A stretch of 64,000 nucleotides of DNA, taken from NCBI GenBank assembly GCA_015067895.1, contig SVLP01000005.1:1-64000 (forward strand), in the 5' to 3' direction. Numbering within the stretch: the first letter of the stretch is position 1; each line of letters starts with the position of its first letter. Below the pieces are notes generated by a model. That model had not been told where the DNA came from. It saw only the letters and a program-made list of their open reading frames with translations, and made no database searches. The translations under genes were made by a program, and so were the position numbers. Below, piece after piece: positions 55,701-63,084 of this stretch. The stretch is from Oscillospiraceae bacterium. GTDB lineage: Bacteria > Bacillota_A > Clostridia > Oscillospirales > Oscillospiraceae.

Positions 55701-58539
55701 GCTGGTCTGCTACTACCTCCAGTTCACCGAAGTCACCGATGAGGTCGAGACTCTGGTCGTTGACTGGGGTGAGGTTCCTGCGACCGGTACCGGCGGCTAT
55801 AATTCTTCCAACTTCGTTCTGCTTGACTACGCCGTTATGTATCCCAATGGCCAGCGTACCCCCGCGCTGAATGGCTTCCCCATTGCCGACCGTACCCAGG
55901 CCTTCCATTGCGATCCAAACGATAAGAACACCGTTTTCCAGTATAACAATGGCTCCTCTAGAACTTGGTACAATAACTACCGTTGGGTCAAGTCCGTCCT
56001 TGCGGTTGAGACCTCTGAGTATGAGGTTTATATGATCACACTGACGCCCACCAGCGACACCCGTAACGTGTCGTTGGGCGACACTGCTAGTTCAATCAAG
56101 AGTAACTACAATTACGGCGGTACCGAGAAGGTCGTCTGGGTCGATGACATGGCCAATCTGGGCAAGTTCTCCGATGAATCTCTCTGGTACGAGCCCATCT
56201 CCGGCAAGGATGAATTCAAGTTCCATGTGGGCGGCGAGCCCGTTGTCGAGGGTATCGAGATCTTCAACCGCCATGGTATGCTGGTGACCTACTACCTGCG
56301 CGCCAAGGTGACGGATGATTCTCTGACTGTCCACTATGTTGACGTCACCGATCCCGACAGCCCCATCGAGTTCTACGATTACAACATCGCGGTCAGCTCC
56401 GGTGTCACCTTCGACCCCAACATCAGCCGCAATGACAGCAACCCCAACAGCGATCTGATCAACGGTACTGTCACCAATACCACCGGCAAGGAGCAGACCG
56501 TTTCCGCTGACCTGACCACGCTGACGGAGATCGGTGCCCAGTACACCCACTCCGATTACACCTGTATCCGGGTCGAGCGCAGCGAGGACGGCAAGAACGT
56601 CTACATCTACTACGAGTTCCGTCCCGTCATCGCCTATGTCGTGGACTTTGGTCTGCCCATCAACATCAAGCCCTCGGATCTCGATCCGATGCTGAATGAT
56701 TCCAATGTCACGGATATTGCCTTCTCCGGCAGCCCCTACACCGAGTATGGCTATCTGACCGATAATGGCAAGAGCGTCGATTACGAGCCCATCAAGGTCA
56801 TGCATGACCGGGACTTCTTCACCCTGCTGGTTACCACCACCGTAGAGGTGGGCGAATTGACCACGGATCGGAAGGTTCCCTTCCGTGTCTACGTCTATCC
56901 TGCGACCACCGTGTATTATGACGAGATGTATGTCAATTATGGTGCGGGTTGGTCTGCTGAGGGCGAGACCACCGGTTATCAGGAGACTCAGTTTGCTGGT
57001 GACAACGGCGTCGACCGCACCAACGCTGCGAAGCCCCACTACGGCTACAACGGCACCAAGTACAACGGTGAGACCGGCATGTCCAACGGCACTGAGGTCA
57101 CCACCTCTATGAACAATGCCACCGCTGAGTTCACCTTCACCGGCACCGGCGTGGACATCTACGCCAACTGCTTCACCGACACCAGCGACGCCATCGTTCT
57201 GGTCTATGACAGCAACGACAAGATCAAGAAGTACTACCAGGTCAAGACCGAGACCCTGAGCGGTACCTCCGGCACCACCGACGAGCAGGAGGTCGAGTCC
57301 TTCGGCCTGCCCGTGGTCTCCGTCGAGATGGCTGAGCACGGCACCTACCGCGTGGTCATCAACCACTTCCAGCGCGTCGCCGGAAGAGCCCTGCGCATCG
57401 ACGGCTTCCGGGTCTACAACACCCTGGCCAACACCGCGACTACCGCCTACGCTGCCTCCGAGCGCAGCCCCGAATTCGTGGAGCTCCGCGACCAGGTTCT
57501 GGCCGCTCTGAATGTCACAGTTGATGACACCGACATCTACGACTATCAGAATATGGCCCAGCAGATCATCGACGCCGTTTACGGCGGCGCGGATACCGGT
57601 GCCATGGGCGCTGTCCTGCTGAGCAATGGCGGTGTTGACCGCGCTGACCTGCTGAACAACGGCCCCAAGAACGAGCTGTTCCTGTGGCCCGGCGAGACCG
57701 TCTCCTTTGACCTGGGCAGCAACGTGGCCCAGCTGGGTATGAAGGCCGTTGACAAGGCTGCCACCTACTCCGTGAACGTCGGCACCGCTGCCCCCGTTAC
57801 CGGCACCATCTCCACCTGCGTGGATATGTTCTATGTGCCCGACGCCACCGGCGAGGTCATCATCAAGAACGAGAGCGGCGGCATCCTGTCCATCACCAAG
57901 CTGAAGGTCTTCGGCAGCAAGTCCGCCGGTGAGGCCCTGCAGCCCGTCAGCGTGGAGCTGATTACCCGGGCTCTGGAGGTCATGAGCGGCGTTACCATGC
58001 CCGAGCCCGTCAATCCCTTCGTGGATGTGGCCGAGGGCAGCTGGTACTATGACAGCGTCCTGTGGGCTGTGGAGAACGGCATCACCACCGGCGCCGACGC
58101 CAGCCACTTCCTGCCCGATGCCATCTGCCAGCGCGCTTCCGTGGTCACCTTCCTGTGGCGTGCCGCCGGCAGCCCCGAGCCCGAGTCCACCGTCAATCCC
58201 TTCGTGGATGTGACCGAGGATGCCTTCTTCTACAAGGCCGTCCTGTGGGCCGTGGAGAATGGCATCACCAACGGTATGGACGCCACCCATTTTGCTCCCT
58301 TCAACTCCTGCAGCCGTGCCCAGGTCGTCACCTTCCTGTGGCGCGCCAAGGGCAGCCCCGCTGCCTCCGCTGGCAATCCCTTCACCGATGTGGCTGAGGG
58401 CCAGTGGTACACCAACGCCGTCCTGTGGGCCGTGAAGAACGGCATCACCAACGGCATGAGCAGCACCCTCTTCGGCGTGGAAAGCATCTGCAACCGCGCC
58501 CAGATCGTCACCTTCCTGTACCGCGCCAGCACCAAGTAA
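52747..58539 (+). CDS. giant surface GH20-like protein with three SLH domains
   Basis: A 1930-residue exported protein. It starts with a signal peptide (MNKFKRIAALVLVVCMVLSF...VSARA). A GH20 beta-hexosaminidase-type catalytic domain covers residues about 35-390; the acid/base pair is Asp215-Glu216 in NLGADEY. A PTEPSEPVETEPTEPTEPE linker follows (about 395-418), then a long array of beta-sandwich modules. Three SLH repeats end the chain (residues about 1757-1930; NPFVDVAEGSWYYDSVLWAV, twice more as variants). It should cleave terminal HexNAc or lacto-N-biose from host or dietary glycans at the cell surface. AAGGAGG precedes the ATG, 64 bp after the radical SAM gene. Confidence 0.88.
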   Translation: MNKFKRIAALVLVVCMVLSFVPVSARAADSSNGDFIRVYHVDAGRKYFSVDELKEIIDTISENHYTHLELAIGNEGLRFLLDDMSVGSYSSEDVTAGIQEGNRNYNTGKKYSTSVNELTEEEMDEIIDYAAEKHIEIIPLLNTPGHMNAILDAMEYLGISNPAHGYKKSSWSYTYSATTVDLTNGEAMEFVMEFVSKYVDYFASRGCTYFNLGADEYATDLYNEGGFGKLQDAGLYDEFVVYLNDMAAMVKDAGLKPIAFNDGIYFNSKTSYGTFDTDIIVAYWCGAWGDFKVTSVDFLIGKGHKILNTNDKWYYVLGRNGSDTYGYVNSKANTASVKVNTTSDNSKTITAEDFEGAMLCLWCDDPTVSYADNKAKAVELVQNLSVNNPDYFVPYEEPEVPTEPSEPVETEPTEPTEPEDVTVSDGEISVSAPGLTDVTITEVEAPAIEGAVEVIAYDVALSGAEGAYTGEATVTVPVPGHWVSVLGGVLASDSGEEILGISGKLENGFFTFTVPHFSEIVVYAATEKTIDLVIGESREEFLAGGDYTGDIPNCGINETIATVTASRVEQEAETYWELVTDGVNGIEAGKEYVIVNSNGNSVYALTRTGETSSRLTTALNGDSRRITTTVPDNVVFTFEAAGSDWYLKDSNGTYLYPDATRGIIRWNFSLASSKTTGQAVRVSGTNSVTISRDVTSSYSGSTTAYIHYNSGYDGASSSSDLYLYEKVVKEAKNDTKLTFTGVSAGTTTAIIGGVEYTINVSRKEVDVAMVVGEEVTFTQSAVITDAPEYSLSGIVETAVNGKDVTFTAKNVGEVDVTLGDTIYHIIVTTENFDAAENVKIEFWHTNHTVTPADPTGYTTGTDTKGAQFYQLELDARTAYKKDGLVLKEIVPNAGKNSDGKEVRPWKGVVVPYVEKFNFYMDNESIETMDHGHQTTAAGHDRTASGPAFQYIRYWAGKWEVSADRTTWIEVDMSANNSTKNRKTMQLVCYYLQFTEVTDEVETLVVDWGEVPATGTGGYNSSNFVLLDYAVMYPNGQRTPALNGFPIADRTQAFHCDPNDKNTVFQYNNGSSRTWYNNYRWVKSVLAVETSEYEVYMITLTPTSDTRNVSLGDTASSIKSNYNYGGTEKVVWVDDMANLGKFSDESLWYEPISGKDEFKFHVGGEPVVEGIEIFNRHGMLVTYYLRAKVTDDSLTVHYVDVTDPDSPIEFYDYNIAVSSGVTFDPNISRNDSNPNSDLINGTVTNTTGKEQTVSADLTTLTEIGAQYTHSDYTCIRVERSEDGKNVYIYYEFRPVIAYVVDFGLPINIKPSDLDPMLNDSNVTDIAFSGSPYTEYGYLTDNGKSVDYEPIKVMHDRDFFTLLVTTTVEVGELTTDRKVPFRVYVYPATTVYYDEMYVNYGAGWSAEGETTGYQETQFAGDNGVDRTNAAKPHYGYNGTKYNGETGMSNGTEVTTSMNNATAEFTFTGTGVDIYANCFTDTSDAIVLVYDSNDKIKKYYQVKTETLSGTSGTTDEQEVESFGLPVVSVEMAEHGTYRVVINHFQRVAGRALRIDGFRVYNTLANTATTAYAASERSPEFVELRDQVLAALNVTVDDTDIYDYQNMAQQIIDAVYGGADTGAMGAVLLSNGGVDRADLLNNGPKNELFLWPGETVSFDLGSNVAQLGMKAVDKAATYSVNVGTAAPVTGTISTCVDMFYVPDATGEVIIKNESGGILSITKLKVFGSKSAGEALQPVSVELITRALEVMSGVTMPEPVNPFVDVAEGSWYYDSVLWAVENGITTGADASHFLPDAICQRASVVTFLWRAAGSPEPESTVNPFVDVTEDAFFYKAVLWAVENGITNGMDATHFAPFNSCSRAQVVTFLWRAKGSPAASAGNPFTDVAEGQWYTNAVLWAVKNGITNGMSSTLFGVESICNRAQIVTFLYRASTK

Positions 58540-58558
58540 AGGCTGAATTATGAAATGA

Positions 58559-58587
58559 CCGCCCCTGCTCCGGCAGGGGCGGTTTTT
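58559..58587 (+). terminator. terminator of the GH20/SLH gene
   Basis: CCGCCCCTGC-TCCG-GCAGGGGCGG followed by TTTTT. Confidence 0.93.
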
Positions 58588-58588
58588 C

Positions 58589-59197
58589 TCACTGGGGATC
58601 GCAGACCTGCGCGGTGAGCGCAGAGATCTCGTAGGCCGTGCGCTCGCAGGGGACGTCATTTTGGTATTTTGTGTAGACCCGGCTCTGGAGCCGCCCGCAG
58701 AGCTCGATCCTGTCCCGGGTGTGGCACCGGCTGATCTCCTGGGCCGTCCGGCCCCAGAGGATGCAGGGTAAGTAATCCGCCCGCCGGAAGGCCCGGGGCA
58801 CCGCCAGCATGGCATCGCAGATCTCCCGGCCCAGGGGCGTCCGCCGGAAGGTGGGCTCCCGGCACAGGCAGCCCCGCAGGGTCACATCGTTGATGGGCTC
58901 CCCGTCCTCCATCCGCAGACTGCATGCGAAGACGAAGATCATCAGATGCCGCCCGTGCTCGTCGGTGTGGTTGTGGGAGCGGATCTGGCCCTCCACCGTC
59001 ATCCGCTCTCCACAGAGCAGCTCCAGACCCTCCAGCAGGGACAGCTCCGCTACCACCGGCAGGGTGTCCACCGCTCCGGACAGCCGGGGGACTTCCAGGA
59101 AGAAGCGGTAGAATTTTCGCCCGTGGTTCTCGTGGGAGAATTCCGGCAGCCCCAGCAGGTCGCCGCGCAGGATGATCCGATTTTCATGTTGTTCCAT
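58589..59197 (-). CDS. SSB-like protein with two OB-fold regions
   Basis: A 202-residue protein of the single-strand-binding family type. The first OB-like half is ENRIILRGDLLGLPEFSHEN...RFFLEVPRLSGAVDTLPVVA...VEGQIRSHNH; the second is NDVTLRGCLCREPTFRRTPL...CDAMLAVPRAFRRADYLPCILWGRTAQEI...IELCGRLQSR, which ends EISA. The second half matches PriB/SSB-like Firmicutes proteins. It lacks the acidic C-terminal tail of a replicative SSB, so it is an accessory form. It shares the minus strand with the M50 gene 33 bp upstream. Confidence 0.8.
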   Translation of the reverse strand: MEQHENRIILRGDLLGLPEFSHENHGRKFYRFFLEVPRLSGAVDTLPVVAELSLLEGLELLCGERMTVEGQIRSHNHTDEHGRHLMIFVFACSLRMEDGEPINDVTLRGCLCREPTFRRTPLGREICDAMLAVPRAFRRADYLPCILWGRTAQEISRCHTRDRIELCGRLQSRVYTKYQNDVPCERTAYEISALTAQVCDPQ

Positions 59198-59230
59198 GTT
59201 ACCACCTCAAATGCAGTTGTATGGAACAGC

Positions 59231-59665
59231 CTATGGCCCATCACCGGAAAAGAGAACCAAAGCCGCTCGGATCGCCCGCCCGCCGTCCAGGAAAGGCAGC
59301 GGCAGCAGATTGAACACCGTCTGCACCAGCCCTGCCGCTGCCAGCTCCGGGAATGCCCTCCAGGCCAGGATCGTCACCGCGCCCAGCCCCGGCCCGGCCA
59401 GAGCACACACCAGCTCCCGGCCCGGCTCCATGGGCTCCGTCATGATCCTGGCTCCGCAGGCATGCAGCTCGATCTGCCGGACCCGCCCGCCGGTGAGCCA
59501 AATGGCGGCCAGATGCCCCAGCTCATGCACCGCCGCCGCCAGCACCACCCCCGCCAGAAACCGCAGCGGGAACAGCAGCACCATCAGCCCCAGCACCAAC
59601 CAGAACCCGCCGCGTACCTCAATGCCCCCGGATCGCCGCGCCCACATACCGCGCAAATGCCTCAT
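59231..59665 (-). CDS. small M50-family (site-2 protease-like) membrane metallopeptidase
   Basis: A 144-residue membrane protein with the zinc motif AAAVHELGHLAAIW (HExxH) in a helix, G-x-x-IMTEP and LAGPGLGAV, and the C-terminal second motif NLLPLPFLDGGRA (NPxPxxDG-like). This is the SpoIVFB/site-2 protease fold in a minimal form without a CBS or PDZ domain. The target could be a membrane-tethered regulator such as sigma-K precursor, but none is adjacent. The ATG at 59665 has GAGGGG 4-5 nt upstream; the start lies inside the preceding short ORF. Confidence 0.83.
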   Translation of the reverse strand: MRHLRGMWARRSGGIEVRGGFWLVLGLMVLLFPLRFLAGVVLAAAVHELGHLAAIWLTGGRVRQIELHACGARIMTEPMEPGRELVCALAGPGLGAVTILAWRAFPELAAAGLVQTVFNLLPLPFLDGGRAIRAALVLFSGDGP

Positions 59666-59768
59666 ACCACCCCTCACTCCCCATCAGTGCCAGCCCCGCC
59701 GCCAGCGGCAGCAGCGCCCAGTACCACCGCTTCCGCCGGGTTTTTCCATAGGATATCCGATACCCCAT
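59619..59768 (-). CDS. 49-codon membrane peptide overlapping the M50 gene
   Basis: A 49-residue ORF: MGYRISYGKTRRKRWYWALL, one hydrophobic segment (ALLPLAAGLALM), then GSEGWYEAFARYVGAAIRGH and stop. GGAGGG and GGAG precede the ATG at 59766-59768. It overlaps the first 47 bp of the M50 gene in another frame, so the pair may be translationally coupled. SpoIVFA-like partners of site-2 proteases are membrane proteins too, but no homology is visible. Confidence 0.5.
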   Translation of the reverse strand: MGYRISYGKTRRKRWYWALLPLAAGLALMGSEGWYEAFARYVGAAIRGH

Positions 59769-59823
59769 CTCCATCCCTCCCGTATATGCTACGCGGCGGA
59801 GAAGAATTCATGCCGGAATGCCC

Positions 59824-59852
59824 TTGACAACGGCGGCAGAATTCATTATAAT
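59824..59852 (+). promoter_or_regulatory. consensus promoter of tRNA-Pro
   Basis: TTGACA (59824-59829), 17 bp, TATAAT (59847-59852), both exact consensus, 11 bp before the tRNA. Confidence 0.93.
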
Positions 59853-59863
59853 AGACAGGCTAT

Positions 59864-59940
59864 CGGGGTGTGGCGAAGCTTGGTATCGCGCATGGTTCGG
59901 GTCCATGAGGCCGCGGGTTCGAATCCCGCCACTCCGACCA
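59864..59940 (+). tRNA. tRNA-Pro: tRNA-Pro (anticodon CGG)
   Basis: A 77-nt gene: acceptor CGGGGTG pairs with CACTCCG (one G-T). The D arm includes GCGAAGCTTGGTATCGC. The anticodon loop is TTCGGGT between CATGG and CCATG, giving anticodon CGG (reads CCG). The T arm is GCGGGTTCGAATCCCGC, and the 3' CCA is encoded. It is a lone tRNA with its own promoter and terminator. Confidence 0.97.
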
Positions 59941-59942
59941 GA

Positions 59943-59971
59943 AAAAAGCACGCTTCGGCGTGCTTTTTTCA
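59943..59971 (+). terminator. terminator of tRNA-Pro
   Basis: AAAAAAGCACGC-TTCG-GCGTGCTTTTTT, a perfect symmetrical stem with UUCG loop; it can work on both strands. Confidence 0.95.
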
Positions 59972-60127
59972 ATGAAATAAATCCTGGCGGATTTGTGAAA
60001 TACGCTGACGCGTATGAAGTTGCTGGCGCAATGAAGTACGCTTCGCGTATGAAAGGATTTATTTCACTTCATTGCGAAGCAACTTCATGTCCGAAGGACA
60101 CTTCATATTGCGTAAGCAATACTTCAT
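59972..60127. repeat. stem-loop array repeat (family C)
   Basis: A chain of small hairpins separated by ATGAAG/CTTCAT words: TACGCTGACGCGTA, TTGCTGGCGCAA, TACGCTTCGCGTA, TTGCGAAGCAA, GTCCGAAGGAC, ATTGCGTAAGCAAT. Larger-scale inverted copies exist too: GAAATAAATCC (59974-59984) with GGATTTATTTC (60056-60066). No ORF. It lies between the tRNA terminator and a second terminator. Confidence 0.8.
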
Positions 60128-60174
60128 TTTTGATATACAGAAATATCTATAAGTGTCTAAACGCGAAAGAAAAA

Positions 60175-60202
60175 GGGGCTTGCAATACAAGCCTCTTTTT
60201 TT
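60175..60202 (+). terminator. hairpin with T-run before the sigma factor promoter
   Basis: GGCTTG-CAATA-CAAGCC (60177-60193) then TCTTTTTTT. It insulates the sigma operon from upstream transcription. Confidence 0.75.
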
Positions 60203-60212
60203 CACCGCCTGT

Positions 60213-60236
60213 TGCAATTTTCCCCTTTGCGTCGTC
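60213..60236 (+). promoter_or_regulatory. candidate ECF-sigma autoregulated promoter
   Basis: TGCAAT (60213-60218), 14 bp, CGTC (60233-60236) followed by TATG. It resembles the AAC/CGTC class of ECF promoters and sits 75 bp upstream of an ECF sigma gene. No sigma-A consensus is apparent in the gap. Confidence 0.5.
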
Positions 60237-60310
60237 TATGTAATTGAACCCAGACTATATTCATCCTCCCGCGCCCCCTTATCGGGCAGACAACAGAGAG
60301 AAGGGATCCA

Positions 60311-60850
60311 GTGAAAACCACACGACTCAAACAGATCAGTTCAGACCAGCAGTTCATGCTGGAGCTTTATGATACCTACAGCGCGTTCCTCTTCCACTGC
60401 GCCTGGAAGTATACCAGCTCACAGCCGGACTGCGAGGACATCATCCAGGACACCATGGTGCGGCTCCTGCGCAACATTTCGACCCTGCGCAGGCTCACGG
60501 AGAAGCAGACCTTTACATATTTGAGCCTCACCGTCCGGTCGGTCTACGCCGACCACGCCAAGTCCCGTGCCGCCCGGGAGATCCCCACGGATGATGAGAC
60601 CCTCAGCCGTATGCGCACGGGTCAGAGCCACGAGGAGTGGGCCAGTGTCCAGTGGAACGTGGAGGTGCTCCGGGAGAATCTGGCCCAGCGGGACTGGCAG
60701 CTGCTGGAGCTGAAATACATCACGGGCTGTACCGACGAGGAGATCGCCGCCGAGGTGGGCTGCACACCGGCCAGCGTCCGCACACTGGTGACCCGTGCCC
60801 GCCAGCGGGCGCGGCTGCTGCTGAGCGGCGGGACGAGAAAGGAAGGGTGA
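60311..60850 (+). CDS. ECF-type RNA polymerase sigma factor, second
   Basis: A 179-residue sigma factor with region 2 (ELYDTYSAFLFHCAWKYTS; DCEDIIQDTMVRLLRN; TFTYLSLTVRSVYADHAK) and region 4 (LAQRDWQLLELKYITGCTDEEIAAEVGCTPASVRTLVTRARQRARLLL). It starts with GTG at 60311 after AGAAGGG. Its partner gene begins 5 bp after the stop. It is not closely similar to the sigma factor at 18738. Confidence 0.9.
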   Translation: MKTTRLKQISSDQQFMLELYDTYSAFLFHCAWKYTSSQPDCEDIIQDTMVRLLRNISTLRRLTEKQTFTYLSLTVRSVYADHAKSRAAREIPTDDETLSRMRTGQSHEEWASVQWNVEVLRENLAQRDWQLLELKYITGCTDEEIAAEVGCTPASVRTLVTRARQRARLLLSGGTRKEG

Positions 60851-60855
60851 AGGAC

Positions 60856-62040
60856 ATGAAAGTGAATCACAAGCTGGAGCTTCTGGATCAGTTCGACGAC
60901 GCGGCCTTCGCGCTGATGATGGACGAATACGCCGAAGCCGAGGGCGAGCGGCTCCGCATGGAATTTGAAGAAGCCACCCGCGCCGGCCTGACCCCGGCCA
61001 AGCCCGACTCCCTGGACGAAAAGTGCCGCAAGCAAATCCGCCGGGAATTCGGCAAACAGCGCAGGCGGGAATATGCCGCCAGAGGAAAGTCCCTGGCTCT
61101 GCGGGCTGCGGCCTGTATCCTGGTGGCACTGTGCATTTCTGCAACGCTGATTATGTCGGTGGAGGCGTTGCGGGTACCATTCTGGCGGTTTTTGACGGAG
61201 GAGTATGGGGTTCGTACGGATTTTGATTTTACGAAAATGGATCAGAACAATAGTGATGCAGAAATCGACTTTGGCAAGTTTGAAAACCCTGTGGAGCTGC
61301 TTGCGCCTGAAGGTTATCACTGTGTCCGCAATGAAGTTGAGAACGGTAGAATCGACACACGATTTGAAAATAACGATGGACAGTTTATAGAAGTGACGAT
61401 GCATTACGACAATACAGAACCACCGAATATGATTGAGGATGAGAGTAGTAAATATATTAATGTGTTGGGTAAGAAGGCGGAGTATTCGTTATGTTTTATC
61501 ACCGACGAGGGCTGGTTGGTACAACTAATGGATTGGTATGATACGGAAATCGAAACTCATTTTTCCGTTGGAACAAATGGAATGGACGAAGGAGATTTCA
61601 TACTATTCTGTGAACGAATAGTCGATTGTTATTATGGTGCTTCCATAGATAAACCGGCAGAAATGCCCGACGCACTGGAAGGTAAACTCCCGGAAACATA
61701 TGAAAGGATATCTTTTCTTAACATGATGGGATTACCCCATGTGATATACAACAATGGTGAAATAAATATCTGCCTTAATGTAAATGAAATGGTAGGAGAT
61801 CTTCAAACGTATGTCCCGGATCCCGCTGTTATCGAACGAACCGTTGCAGGATACGATGCTACTTTCATGCAAGGCGGCGATGAAATCGGCACGATATGGT
61901 ATGACATGGAGAGAAAACTCTATTTCTACCTCAATACAATCAATATGCCCGAAGAAGACCACCTCGCCCTCTGCGAATACCTTGCCGAATACTACAAAAA
62001 CGTGACCCTCCCCGCCGTTTCCACGGTGATCTGGGATTGA
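60856..62040 (+). CDS. DUF4367-type membrane anti-sigma-like protein
   Basis: A 394-residue protein next to an ECF sigma gene. The cytoplasmic N-terminus (about 75 residues, FDDAAFALMMDEYAEAEG; CRKQIRREFGKQRRRE) would bind the sigma factor. One membrane helix follows (LALRAAACILVALCISATLIM). The extracytoplasmic part resembles DUF4367 (EVTMHYDNTEPP; VLGKKAEYSLCFITDEG; DEIGTIWYDMERKLYFYL), a domain often found on such anti-sigma proteins. The stretch from about 61200 to 61920 is clearly AT-richer than the ends, suggesting an imported sensor domain. Confidence 0.82.
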   Translation: MKVNHKLELLDQFDDAAFALMMDEYAEAEGERLRMEFEEATRAGLTPAKPDSLDEKCRKQIRREFGKQRRREYAARGKSLALRAAACILVALCISATLIMSVEALRVPFWRFLTEEYGVRTDFDFTKMDQNNSDAEIDFGKFENPVELLAPEGYHCVRNEVENGRIDTRFENNDGQFIEVTMHYDNTEPPNMIEDESSKYINVLGKKAEYSLCFITDEGWLVQLMDWYDTEIETHFSVGTNGMDEGDFILFCERIVDCYYGASIDKPAEMPDALEGKLPETYERISFLNMMGLPHVIYNNGEINICLNVNEMVGDLQTYVPDPAVIERTVAGYDATFMQGGDEIGTIWYDMERKLYFYLNTINMPEEDHLALCEYLAEYYKNVTLPAVSTVIWD

Positions 62041-62078
62041 GCCGCCCGGCTCTGCGAACCAAATGTAGAACAAACGGA

Positions 62079-62287
62079 AAGCCTCCCCTGTTTGGCGTTA
62101 GCCAAATGGGGGAGGTGGCCCGCGTCAGCGGGTCGGAGGGGGCCATGTGTTGGTTGCCCCCTCAGTCGCTGCGCGACAGCCGCCTGCGGGCGGCCCCGTC
62201 GCAGCTCTGACAGTCCACTGGACTGTCATTCACTACTGCGACTGCGCTTCGCTTACCCCCATCCCTTACGGGACAGGGGAGCTTTTT
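62079..62287. repeat. palindromic intergenic repeat, family A copy 2
   Basis: It begins AAGCCTCCCCTGTTTGGCGT exactly like the element at 16124 and ends ACAGGGGAGCTTTTTT (inverse of the start). The interior differs and is longer, with TCGCTGCGCGACAG and GCCTGCGGGCGGC hairpins and GACAGTCCACTGGACTGTC. The terminal T-run touches the nth stop codon; it may terminate both convergent genes. Confidence 0.82.
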
Positions 62288-62917
62288 TCATCCCAGATTC
62301 ACTTCCTGACAGTGCATCGCCAGGGGGCACCCGGCACAGTTCGGCTTCCGGGCGGTGCAGACCTCGCGGCCAAAGAGGACGATCCGATGGCAGAAATCGT
62401 TGCTCTCTTCCGGCGGGAGAATTTCACGGAGCTGCCGCTCCACCTTTTCAGGATCCTTGCCCTTCGATAGCCCCAGCCGCCCGCAGATGCGGATGCAGTG
62501 GGTGTCGCAGACGATGGAACCGGGCTTGCCGTGGATGTCGCCCAGCAGGAGGTTGGCGGTCTTCCGGCCGATGCCGGGGATCCGCAGAAGCTCCTCCATG
62601 GTGTCGGGCACCCTGCCGCCGAAGTCGCGCAGGAGCATTTGACACCCCAGCACGATATCCCGTGCCTTGTGCCGGTAAAACCCGCAGGAGCGCACGTAAT
62701 TCTCCACATCCGTGATGTCCGCCGCCGCCATGTCCTCCAGGGTCGGATAGGCCGCAAAGAGTGCCGGAGTCACCAGATTCACCCGGGCGTCCGTGCACTG
62801 GGCGGAGAGCCGCACGGCGATCATCAGCTCGTAGTCCTTCTGATAGTGCAGGGCACACAGGGCATCGGGGTAGCGGTTTTTGAGTATTTCAATAATGGCA
62901 GTTACTTTCTCTTTCAT
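62288..62917 (-). CDS. nth: endonuclease III
   Basis: A DNA glycosylase/AP lyase for oxidised pyrimidines. The 209 residues have the helix-hairpin-helix LLRIPGIGRKTANLLL with the catalytic lysine, the catalytic aspartate region IVCDTHCIRICGRLG, and the C-terminal iron-sulfur ligands C-x6-C-x2-C-x5-C in CTARKPNCAGCPLAMHC. GAGGTG precedes the ATG. It is a single gene bounded by a family A repeat downstream. Confidence 0.96.
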   Translation of the reverse strand: MKEKVTAIIEILKNRYPDALCALHYQKDYELMIAVRLSAQCTDARVNLVTPALFAAYPTLEDMAAADITDVENYVRSCGFYRHKARDIVLGCQMLLRDFGGRVPDTMEELLRIPGIGRKTANLLLGDIHGKPGSIVCDTHCIRICGRLGLSKGKDPEKVERQLREILPPEESNDFCHRIVLFGREVCTARKPNCAGCPLAMHCQEVNLG

Positions 62918-62930
62918 GGAAACACCTCAA

Positions 62931-62962
62931 TTGTAGGGGTCGGCGTCCTCGACGACCCGTTT
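62931..62962. repeat. fragment of an intergenic repeat
   Basis: TTGTAGGGGTCGGCGTCCTCGACGACCCG: GGGTCG and CGACGACCC form a hairpin. A related-looking word (CGGCGTGGGCGGTGCCGTACGCCCTACAA) lies at about 21935-21963. Family assignment is tentative. Confidence 0.4.
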
Positions 62963-63028
62963 GGACGTTTAAGTTGCGGTATTGTTTTTAGAATAGCATA
63001 AATCAAAGAAAAATGGAAGTCCGAACTG

Positions 63029-63057
63029 TTGCCAAATCCGCACATTTGTGCTATAAT
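63029..63057 (+). promoter_or_regulatory. promoter of rarA
   Basis: TTGCCA (63029-63034), 17 bp, TATAAT (63052-63057); ATG 28 bp further. Confidence 0.82.
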
Positions 63058-63084
63058 GTCCAAAAACCACAAGGAGGGCGCATC

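Noticed and set aside
59972..60127. Repeated short units as a CRISPR array.
   Set aside because: Units are hairpins of unequal sequence with 6-nt spacers, not constant repeats with unique 30-nt spacers, and no cas genes are present.
62041..62287. Short plus-strand ORFs between the anti-sigma gene and nth.
   Set aside because: They translate the palindromic family A repeat and have no ribosome site or family features.
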